5,589 nt of DNA from Frankiaceae bacterium (lineage in GTDB: Bacteria > Actinomycetota > Actinomycetes > Mycobacteriales > SCTD01): the NCBI GenBank assembly GCA_947479995.1, contig CANKBT010000222.1, positions 1 to 5,589 of the forward strand, written 5' to 3'. The notes under the pieces are model-generated. The model was not told the origin of the DNA, did no database searches, and was given only the letters and a program-made list of their open reading frames with translations. Positions 1-4,381 of this stretch are shown in pieces. The translations under genes were made by a program, and so were the position numbers. The first letter of the stretch is position 1. Each line of letters opens with the position of its first letter.

Positions 1-153
1 GGCGACGAGGACCGCACCCGCGCCGTCGCCGAGGCGCTGCCCGCGACGGCCGCGGCCCAGACCGCCTCCGGCGCGGCGGCGCTGGCCGCCGGGTCGCCGA
101 CGTGCCGCGCCTGGCTCGACCCGGCCGGGGCGTCGGACGCCACGGCCGACTAG
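1..153 (+). CDS. C-terminal end of an unrecognised Ala-rich protein (partial)
   Basis: Reading frame 1 is open from the window edge to a TAG at 151-153 and encodes the last 50 residues of a protein whose start lies outside the window. All 50 sense codons end in G or C, the third-position bias expected of a real gene in this genome. The tail is rich in Ala, Thr and Asp and ends in ...ASDATAD. It holds one Cys and one Trp (CRAW) but no motif I recognise. It converges on bldD. In actinobacteria nusB and efp are common neighbours of bldD, but this tail does not look like either, so no function is assigned. That it codes is fairly sure; its identity is unknown. Confidence 0.65.
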   Translation, partial: GDEDRTRAVAEALPATAAAQTASGAAALAAGSPTCRAWLDPAGASDATAD

Positions 154-198
154 CGGACGGACCGCCCGCGGCCGGGCAGACCGGACACGGGGAGTCAC

Positions 199-223
199 CG
201 CGGCGGCCGGTGCGGCCGCCGCG
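199..223. terminator. GC-rich hairpin between convergent genes
   Basis: An 11-bp perfect inverted repeat (199-209 with 213-223) encloses a GTG loop. It sits between the TAG of the upstream plus-strand gene (153) and the TGA of bldD (230-232, minus strand). There is no T-tract on either side, as is common for actinobacterial terminators. Being symmetric, it could stop transcription from both directions. The rest of 154-229 shows nothing else. The structure is seen directly; terminator function is inferred from position. Confidence 0.6.
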
Positions 224-229
224 CGGGGC

Positions 230-718
230 TCAGGCCTCGACGGCCCGGCGGGCGTCGGCGGACAGCACGCCCCAGCCGATCAGCTGCTCGGTGAGCGCCG
301 TCGGTGAGGCGTCGTAGATGACCGCGAGCGAGCGCAGGTCCTCGTTGCGGATCGACAGGACCCGGCCGTTGTAGTCGCCGCGCTGGCTCTGGATGGTGGC
401 GGCGTAGCGGGCGAGCGGCGCCGCCTTGTCGGCCGGCACCTGCTGCAGCTGCTCGAGGTCGATGACGATGCGCGGGGCCGGCTCGGCGGCGGTCGCCGAC
501 ACGCCCTCGGGGAGCAGCTCGGCCACCGGGACCCCGTAGAACTCGGCCAGCTCGGAGAGCCGCTGCACCGTGACGGCGCGGTCGCCGCGCTCGTAGGAGC
601 CGACGACGACGGCCTTCCAGCGGCCCTGCGACTTCTCCTCCACGCCGTGGAGGGACAGGTGCTGCTGGGTGCGGATGGCGCGGAGCTTGGAGCCCAGGGC
701 CTTGGCGTACTCGGTCAC
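230..718 (-). CDS. bldD: BldD, c-di-GMP-responsive developmental transcription regulator
   Basis: The 162-residue protein closely matches Streptomyces BldD (about 167 residues). BldD is a DNA-binding repressor that c-di-GMP dimerises, and it controls sporulation and antibiotic genes in Streptomyces. Residues 5-70 are an XRE/Cro-type helix-turn-helix domain with the family stretch VVVGSYERGDRAVTVQRL at 37-54. Residues about 83-160 form the C-terminal c-di-GMP-binding domain. Both ligand motifs of BldD are present: RGD at 113-115 and RxxD (RNED) at 124-127, so binding of c-di-GMP should be retained. The GTG start at 718-716 follows GGGAGG with only 3 nt spacing, and it aligns with the N-terminus of known BldD proteins. 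The gene is transcribed away from the pyr operon and shares its upstream region. Autorepression is known for BldD and fits the candidate box at 863-877. Identity is very sure. In a non-sporulating host the regulon would differ. Confidence 0.96.
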   Translation of the reverse strand: MTEYAKALGSKLRAIRTQQHLSLHGVEEKSQGRWKAVVVGSYERGDRAVTVQRLSELAEFYGVPVAELLPEGVSATAAEPAPRIVIDLEQLQQVPADKAAPLARYAATIQSQRGDYNGRVLSIRNEDLRSLAVIYDASPTALTEQLIGWGVLSADARRAVEA

Positions 719-721
719 GTG

Positions 722-727
722 CCTCCC
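722..727 (-). promoter_or_regulatory. bldD ribosome-binding site
   Basis: On the minus strand GGGAGG precedes the GTG start of bldD with 3 nt between them (CAC). The spacing is unusually short, but homology of the protein N-terminus fixes this start. Confidence 0.6.
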
Positions 728-733
728 GTCGGA

Positions 734-749
734 CGACGCGCGCGCGTCG
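734..749. repeat. 16-bp perfect palindrome in the bldD leader
   Basis: CGACGCGCGCGCGTCG is self-complementary over 16 bp. It ends 6 nt upstream of the bldD Shine-Dalgarno and 15 nt upstream of the start codon. As RNA it can form a 6-bp stem with a GCGC loop just ahead of the ribosome-binding site. As DNA, positions 736-747 alternate purine and pyrimidine. Function is unknown. Confidence 0.5.
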
Positions 750-783
750 CCGTGCGTGGGGCGCCGGTCTCACCACTGGCTCG

Positions 784-834
784 TCCGGGGAGTCGACCTG
801 TCGCCAGGTCAGGGGTGACCGACCACCCCCCGGA
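784..834 (-). promoter_or_regulatory. Candidate branched RNA structure in the bldD leader
   Basis: Read in the bldD mRNA sense, a 7-bp outer stem (UCCGGGG at 834-828 with CCCCGGA at 790-784) encloses two hairpins. Hairpin A pairs 810-805 with 800-795 (GACCUG/CAGGUC) around a GCGA loop, a GNRA tetraloop in this orientation only. Hairpin B pairs 829-824 with 817-812 (GGGGUG/CACCCC) around GUCGGU. It shares two bases with the outer stem, so either B shortens to 4 bp or the two compete. The arrangement resembles a three-way junction. It does not match a riboswitch class I know. Chance pairing is frequent in such GC-rich DNA, so this is only a candidate. Confidence 0.3.
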
Positions 835-850
835 GTCGCAGCCTCGCCAT
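809..850 (-). CDS. Possible 13-codon upstream ORF in the bldD leader
   Basis: An ATG at 850-848 on the minus strand opens a frame encoding MARLRLRGVVGHP, ending in TGA at 811-809. It begins about 19 nt downstream of the predicted bldD transcription start. A weak AAGG Shine-Dalgarno lies 7 nt before the ATG. The three Arg codons are AGG, CGA and CGG, of which AGG and CGA are uncommon in high-GC actinobacteria. The frame overlaps hairpin B and its stop falls between hairpins A and B, so translation would disturb the folded leader. This could be a leader peptide or simply a chance ORF; homology cannot decide at this size. Confidence 0.2.
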   Translation of the reverse strand: MARLRLRGVVGHP

Positions 851-899
851 GGAACTGCCTTGACTACAGACGGTGACCGTAGAGGGCGTCCGGTGACCG
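814..899. repeat. Three copies of GGTGACCG in the divergent promoter region
   Basis: The octamer GGTGACCG occurs at 814-821, 872-879 and 892-899. The last two copies are identical over 9 bp (CGGTGACCG, 871-879 and 891-899) and lie exactly 20 bp apart, about two helical turns. The 872-879 copy overlaps the bldD -10 and the 892-899 copy runs into its -35. The last copy is also part of the perfect 10-bp palindrome TGACCGGTCA (894-903). These may be operator half-sites for an unidentified regulator. Confidence 0.35.
863..877. promoter_or_regulatory. Candidate BldD operator at the bldD promoter
   Basis: On the minus strand GTCAC-CGTCT-GTAGT fits the published BldD pseudo-palindrome nTnAC(N5)GTnAn at every fixed position but one (G for the last A). 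It overlaps the last bases of the bldD -10 element and the predicted start of transcription, where a repressor would block its own gene. Autorepression by BldD is known in Streptomyces; binding here is inferred. Confidence 0.35.
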
Positions 900-904
900 G
901 TCAA
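876..904 (-). promoter_or_regulatory. Predicted bldD promoter
   Basis: On the minus strand TTGACC (904-899) and TACGGT (881-876) are separated by exactly 17 nt, a near-ideal housekeeping sigma-factor arrangement for actinobacteria (TTGACN, TANNNT). Transcription would start near 869 and give bldD a leader of about 150 nt. Confidence 0.6.
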
Positions 905-931
905 GGACCGTGCGTCGCCGTCGGCTAGGGT
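904..931 (+). promoter_or_regulatory. Predicted pyr operon promoter
   Basis: TAGGGT at 926-931 is a good actinobacterial -10 element. The best -35 candidate is AGGACC at 904-909 with a 16-nt spacer, a weak match to TTGACC. Transcription would begin around 936-938 and give a leader of about 60 nt before pyrR. The -35 regions of this promoter and the bldD promoter abut back to back. The -10 call is firmer than the -35. Confidence 0.5.
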
Positions 932-947
932 CGCCACGTCCACCCGA

Positions 948-965
948 GCCGTCCCGTGAGGCGGC
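948..965 (+). promoter_or_regulatory. PyrR RNA-binding loop, copy 1
   Basis: In the pyr leader, GCCGUC (948-953) pairs over 6 bp (one G-U) with GGCGGC (960-965) around the hexaloop CCGUGA (954-959). The loop and its neighbours fit the PyrR recognition consensus UCCNGNGAGG, in which a CNGNGA hexaloop closes a short stem. PyrR loaded with UMP binds such loops in Bacillus and mycobacteria. This copy has no purine-rich lower bulge and does not touch the ribosome-binding site. Confidence 0.65.
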
Positions 966-983
966 CACCCGTCCCGTGAGGCG
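949..983 (+). repeat. Tandem 15-bp direct repeat carrying both PyrR loops
   Basis: CCGTCCCGTGAGGCG occurs at 949-963 and again at 969-983, without mismatch and with a 20-bp period. The repeated bases are those expected to contact PyrR plus the upper stem, while the flanking lower-stem bases differ. This suggests duplication of a functional site or strong constraint on both copies. Confidence 0.85.
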
Positions 984-989
984 AGGAGG
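965..989 (+). promoter_or_regulatory. PyrR RNA-binding loop, copy 2, overlapping the pyrR ribosome-binding site
   Basis: A second perfect UCCNGNGAGG match places hexaloop CCGUGA at 974-979 on a 4-bp upper stem (970-973 with 980-983). A single bulged A984 and an A967/A987 mismatch then lead into a lower stem of C969-G985, C968-G986, C966-G988 and C965-G989. The 3' arm is therefore the pyrR Shine-Dalgarno GAGGAGG (983-989). If PyrR-UMP stabilises the fold, ribosome access is blocked. No terminator or antiterminator follows before the gene, so translational repression, as reported in Mycobacterium smegmatis, is the most likely mode. Confidence 0.7.
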
Positions 990-997
990 GCGTGCCG

Positions 998-1621
998 GTG
1001 ACGGCTGCGCAGAGCAGGGACGACGGCCCCGGGGCCCGCGGCGCGCGCGCCCGGCCCGTCACGGGCGACCCCTCGGCGGCCCGCCCCGTGCTGCCGCCCG
1101 AGCAGCTCGCCCGCGTGGTCGACCGGATGGCCCACGAGGTGCTGGAGAAGACCGGCGGCGGCGACGGCGTCGTGCTGCTCGGCATCCCGACCCGCGGCAC
1201 CGTGCTGGCGCAGCGCCTGGCCGCCCGCATCGAGGCCTTCGCCGGCGCCCCGGTGCCGACCGGCTCGCTCGACATCACGCTCTACCGCGACGACCTCCGG
1301 CTGCGCGGCCCGCGGGCGCTCGGCGCCACCGACCTGCCGCCCGGCGGCGTCGACGACCGGCACGTCGTGCTCGTCGACGACGTGCTGTTCAGCGGCCGCA
1401 GCGTGCGGGCGGCCCTCGACGCGCTCGGCGACCTCGGCCGGCCCCGCGTCGTGCAGCTCGCCGTGCTCGTCGACCGCGGGCACCGCGAGCTGCCGATCCG
1501 CGCCGACTACGTCGGCAGGAACGTGCCGACGTCGCTGCAGGAGACCATCCACGTGATGCTCGCCGAGACCGACGGCCGCGACGGCGTGCTGCTCGGCCCC
1601 GCCGACCTGGAGCGCGCGTGA
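998..1621 (+). CDS. pyrR: PyrR, pyr operon RNA-binding regulator / uracil phosphoribosyltransferase
   Basis: PyrR binds pyr leader RNA when UMP is high and lowers expression of pyrimidine synthesis. Many members also convert uracil and PRPP to UMP. The protein (207 residues from this start) has the type I phosphoribosyltransferase fold. Family signatures are GIPTRG before the first third of the domain, LDITLYRDDL, the PRPP-binding motif VDDVLFSGRS at 126-135, and LVDRGHRELPIRADYVGRNVPTS near the end, all very close to mycobacterial PyrR. The first 28 or so residues are an Ala/Arg/Gly-rich extension beyond the conserved domain. I chose GTG at 998 because GGAGG (985-989) is 8 nt upstream; an in-frame GTG at 992 would leave only 2 nt. 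It is the first gene of the operon, with the two PyrR loops just upstream for autoregulation, and its TGA overlaps the pyrB GTG (GTGA). Confidence 0.95.
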   Translation: MTAAQSRDDGPGARGARARPVTGDPSAARPVLPPEQLARVVDRMAHEVLEKTGGGDGVVLLGIPTRGTVLAQRLAARIEAFAGAPVPTGSLDITLYRDDLRLRGPRALGATDLPPGGVDDRHVVLVDDVLFSGRSVRAALDALGDLGRPRVVQLAVLVDRGHRELPIRADYVGRNVPTSLQETIHVMLAETDGRDGVLLGPADLERA

Positions 1622-2586
1622 GCGGGGCGGGCGGCAGCACCAGCCGCCACCTGCTGTCGGCGGGCGACCTGTCGCGCGACGAGGCGCTGCTCGTGCTCGA
1701 CACCGCCGCCGAGCTCGAGCAGGTGCTCGCCAGCTCGACCGTCGGCAAGCTGCCGACGCTGCGCGGCCGCACGGTCGTCAACCTGTTCTTCGAGGACTCC
1801 ACGCGGACGAAGACCTCCTTCGAGCTGGCGGCCAAGCGCCTGTCGGCCGACGTCATCTCCTTCGCGGCCAAGGGCTCGAGCGTGTCCAAGGGCGAGAGCC
1901 TCAAGGACACCGCGCTGACACTGGAGGCCATGGGGGCCGACGGCATCGTCATCCGCCACAGCTGGAGCGGGGCCCCGGTCAACCTGGCGCACCACGTGCG
2001 CGGCGCGGTCGTCAACGCCGGCGACGGCACGCACGAGCACCCGACCCAGGCGCTGCTCGACGCCTACACCGTGCGCCAGCGCCTCGGCCGCCTCGAGGGC
2101 CTGCGCGTGACGATCGTCGGCGACGTGCTGCACAGCCGGGTCGCCCGCAGCAACGTGCTGCTGCTGCACACCCTCGGCGCCGAGGTCACGCTCGTCGCGC
2201 CGCCCACGCTGCTGCCGGTCGGCGTCGAGACCTGGCCGTGCGCGGTGTCGTACGACCTCGACGCGGTGCTGCCCAAGAGCGACGTCGTGATGATGCTGCG
2301 GGTGCAGCGCGAGCGCATGGGCGTGAGCTACTTCCCGAGCAGCCGCGAGTACTCCCGGCGCTACGGGCTCGACGTGCGGCGCGCCGCCGTGCTCGGCGAC
2401 GACGCGATCGTCATGCACCCCGGCCCGATGAACCGCGGCATCGAGATCGCCCCGGAGGTCGCCGACGGCCCGCGGTCGACGATCGTGTCGCAGGTCGCGA
2501 ACGGCGTGACGGTCCGCATGGCCGTGCTCTACCTGCTGCTCGGCAGCGCCGAGCCCGCGATCGGAGTGGAGGTCACCCGTGGCTGA
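1618..2586 (+). CDS. pyrB: Aspartate carbamoyltransferase catalytic subunit
   Basis: The enzyme joins carbamoyl phosphate and L-aspartate to N-carbamoyl-L-aspartate, the committed step of pyrimidine synthesis, in the cytoplasm. At 322 residues it has the usual catalytic-chain length. The carbamoyl-phosphate domain shows FFEDSTRTKTSFE with STRT at 61-64, the mobile-loop Lys91 in SSVSKGES, and HPTQ at 141-144. The aspartate domain shows RVQRER at 228-233 and HPGPMNRG from 267. No regulatory pyrI gene follows, which is normal for actinobacteria. The GTG start overlaps the pyrR stop by 4 nt and has GGAG 5 nt upstream, so translation is probably coupled to pyrR. The 3' end overlaps pyrC by 8 nt. 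The frame is open far upstream of the start, but that part lies in another frame of pyrR and is not coding. Confidence 0.97.
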   Translation: MSGAGGSTSRHLLSAGDLSRDEALLVLDTAAELEQVLASSTVGKLPTLRGRTVVNLFFEDSTRTKTSFELAAKRLSADVISFAAKGSSVSKGESLKDTALTLEAMGADGIVIRHSWSGAPVNLAHHVRGAVVNAGDGTHEHPTQALLDAYTVRQRLGRLEGLRVTIVGDVLHSRVARSNVLLLHTLGAEVTLVAPPTLLPVGVETWPCAVSYDLDAVLPKSDVVMMLRVQRERMGVSYFPSSREYSRRYGLDVRRAAVLGDDAIVMHPGPMNRGIEIAPEVADGPRSTIVSQVANGVTVRMAVLYLLLGSAEPAIGVEVTRG

Positions 2587-3862
2587 GTCGTGGCTGCTGC
2601 GCGGCGTGCTGCCGTACGGCGAGGGCGCGCCCGTCGACGTCCGGCTCGCCGACGGCCGCGTCGCCGAGCTGGCGCCGGGCCTCGCGCCGGGGTCCAGCCG
2701 GGTGCTGGAGGCGGCCGGCCAGGTGCTCCTGCCGGGCCTGGTCGACCTGCACACGCACCTGCGCGAGCCGGGGCGCGAGGACGCCGAGACCGTCGAGACG
2801 GGCACCCGCGCGGCCGCCGCCGGCGGCTTCACCGCCGTGCACGCGATGGCCAACACCGACCCGGTCGCCGACAACGCCGGCGTCGTCGAGCAGGTCTGGC
2901 GCCTCGGGCGCGAGGCCGGCCACTGCGACGTCGCACCGGTCGGCGCCGTGACGATCGGGCTGCGCGGCGAGGCGCTCAGCGAGCTCGGCACCATGGCCGA
3001 CAGCGCCGCCCGGGTGCGCGTGTTCTCCGACGACGGCCTGTGCGTCAGCGACGCCAGCCTGATGCGGCGGGCCCTCGAGTACGTCAAGGCGTTCGACGGC
3101 GTCATCGCCCAGCACGCGCAGGAGCCGCGCCTGACGGTCGGCGCGCAGATGAACGAGGGCGTCGTCTCCTCGCGGCTCGGGCTGACCGGCTGGCCGTCGG
3201 TCGCCGAGGAGGCCGTCATCGCGCGCGACTGCCTGCTCGCCGCGCACGTGCGCAGCCGGCTGCACGTCTGCCACGTGTCGACGCGCGGCTCGGTCGACAT
3301 CCTGCGGCTGGCCAAGGCCCGCGGCATCGACGTCACCGCCGAGGTGACGCCGCACCACCTGCTGCTCACCGACGAGGCGGCCTGCGGCTACGACGCCACC
3401 TTCAAGGTCAACCCGCCGCTGCGCACCCAGGACGACGTCGACGCCGTGCGCGAGGGGCTGGCCGACGGCACGCTCGACGTCGTCGCGACCGACCACGCGC
3501 CGCACACCTCGCAGGACAAGGAGACCGAGTGGGGCGCCGCCCTGCCCGGCATGACCGGCCTGGAGACCGCGCTCGCCGTCGTCGCCGAGACGATGGTGCT
3601 GCCCGGGCGGCTCACCTGGCGCCAGGTCGCCGACCGGATGTCCGCGCGCCCGGCGGTCATCGGCCGGCTCGAGGGCCACGGCCGCCCGCTGGCCGTCGGC
3701 GAGCCGGCCAACCTCGCGCTCGTCGACACCGGCGCCGCCTGGACGGTCGACCCGGCCGCGTCGGTGAGCCGCAGCCGCAACACCCCGTTCGCCGGCCGCC
3801 GCCTGCCGGTGCGCGTCACCGCCACCTTCCTGCGCGGCGCGCGCACCCACGGGGAGGGCTGA
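2579..3862 (+). CDS. pyrC: Dihydroorotase (class I)
   Basis: The zinc enzyme cyclises N-carbamoyl-L-aspartate to L-dihydroorotate. The 427-residue length and motifs fit class I bacterial dihydroorotases of the amidohydrolase superfamily. The signature DLHTHLREPG gives metal ligands His58 and His60. The SDDG segment gives Asp151/Asp152, where this class uses Asp rather than carboxylated Lys. His179 (AQHAQEP), His232 (HVCHVST) and the catalytic Asp305 in TDHAPH complete the site. The C-terminal KNTPF-type turn is present as RNTPF. The GTG start follows GGAGG (2568-2572) with 6 nt spacing and overlaps the end of pyrB by 8 nt. All active-site residues are intact. Confidence 0.97.
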   Translation: MAESWLLRGVLPYGEGAPVDVRLADGRVAELAPGLAPGSSRVLEAAGQVLLPGLVDLHTHLREPGREDAETVETGTRAAAAGGFTAVHAMANTDPVADNAGVVEQVWRLGREAGHCDVAPVGAVTIGLRGEALSELGTMADSAARVRVFSDDGLCVSDASLMRRALEYVKAFDGVIAQHAQEPRLTVGAQMNEGVVSSRLGLTGWPSVAEEAVIARDCLLAAHVRSRLHVCHVSTRGSVDILRLAKARGIDVTAEVTPHHLLLTDEAACGYDATFKVNPPLRTQDDVDAVREGLADGTLDVVATDHAPHTSQDKETEWGAALPGMTGLETALAVVAETMVLPGRLTWRQVADRMSARPAVIGRLEGHGRPLAVGEPANLALVDTGAAWTVDPAASVSRSRNTPFAGRRLPVRVTATFLRGARTHGEG

Positions 3863-4381
3863 GTGGACCGCGTCCTGCTGACGGTCGCGACGCTGGCGTT
3901 CGCGATCGGCGTCTACCTGCTCATGCTCAAGGGCTGGCGCGGCCGGCAGCGCCGCCAGGGCGACCTGCCGCCGCCGCCCGCGCCGCCGGCGTCGCCCGGC
4001 GAGGTCGTCGTCGGCGCCGTGCCGGGGCTGTTCGTCGGCACCACGCACGAGGGCGCCTGGCTCGACCGCGTCAACGTGCACGGCCTGTCCGACCGGTCCG
4101 CCGGGTGGGTCGAGGTGACGACCGCCGGCGTGCACGTCGAGCGGGAGGGCGTCGCCGACCTGCACCTGCCGTACGACGTGCTGCTGTCCGCGCAGACCGG
4201 GGACGCCCTCGCCGGCAAGTTCGTCGGGCGGGACGGCATGCTCGTGCTCACCTGGCAGCTCGGCCCGGCGCGCGTCGTGTCGGGCTTCCGCGCCGACGAC
4301 CACGCCGCCCACGCCCGCCTCGCCGAGGCGATCTCCGCCCGCATCCCCGCCCGCACCCCCAGCCCGGAGGAGACCCCGTGA
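3863..4381 (+). CDS. Membrane-anchored PH-like domain protein of the pyr operon (function unknown)
   Basis: The 172-residue protein has one predicted transmembrane helix at residues 4-22, then a basic stretch (KGWRGRQRR, 23-31). By the positive-inside rule this puts the C-terminal part in the cytoplasm. A Pro-rich linker (DLPPPPAPPASP, 34-45) leads to a beta-rich domain at about 46-160 that resembles the PH-like membrane proteins found between pyrC and carA in actinobacteria, such as Rv1382 of Mycobacterium tuberculosis. It has no catalytic motif I can name. The GTG start abuts the pyrC TGA, with GGGAGG 5 nt upstream, and the stop overlaps carA by 4 nt, so it is an integral operon member. A role in tethering or tuning pyrimidine enzymes at the membrane is a guess from position only. 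The family resemblance is from memory of gene order and topology, not an alignment. Confidence 0.85.
   Translation: MDRVLLTVATLAFAIGVYLLMLKGWRGRQRRQGDLPPPPAPPASPGEVVVGAVPGLFVGTTHEGAWLDRVNVHGLSDRSAGWVEVTTAGVHVEREGVADLHLPYDVLLSAQTGDALAGKFVGRDGMLVLTWQLGPARVVSGFRADDHAAHARLAEAISARIPARTPSPEETP

Noticed and set aside
102..317. A 71-codon plus-strand frame crossing the end of bldD
   Set aside because: It overlaps the upstream gene, the hairpin and antisense bldD, and has no Shine-Dalgarno or family resemblance.
719..875. A c-di-GMP riboswitch in the bldD leader
   Set aside because: BldD binds c-di-GMP as a protein, so this was tempting, but the conserved GEMM-type core sequences are absent and the only shared trait is a GNRA loop.
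860..888. TTGACT at 860-865 as a plus-strand -35 for the pyr operon
   Set aside because: No TANNNT lies 16-19 nt downstream; the only TAG-type hexamer nearby is 14 nt away.
992..994. GTG at 992 as the pyrR start
   Set aside because: It lies only 2 nt after the Shine-Dalgarno GGAGG, while the in-frame GTG at 998 has 8 nt.
936..997. Bacillus-style terminator/antiterminator attenuator in the pyr leader
   Set aside because: The leader is about 60 nt with no terminator hairpin or U-tract before pyrR.
910..1617. Upstream extension of the PyrB frame
   Set aside because: It lies in another frame of the pyr leader and pyrR, is almost entirely Arg/Ala/Pro, and PyrB homology begins right after the GTG at 1618.
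2573..4312. Long minus-strand open frames opposite pyrC, the membrane gene and carA
   Set aside because: They are antisense shadows of strongly conserved enzymes, with His/Arg/Ala-rich translation and no recognisable domain.
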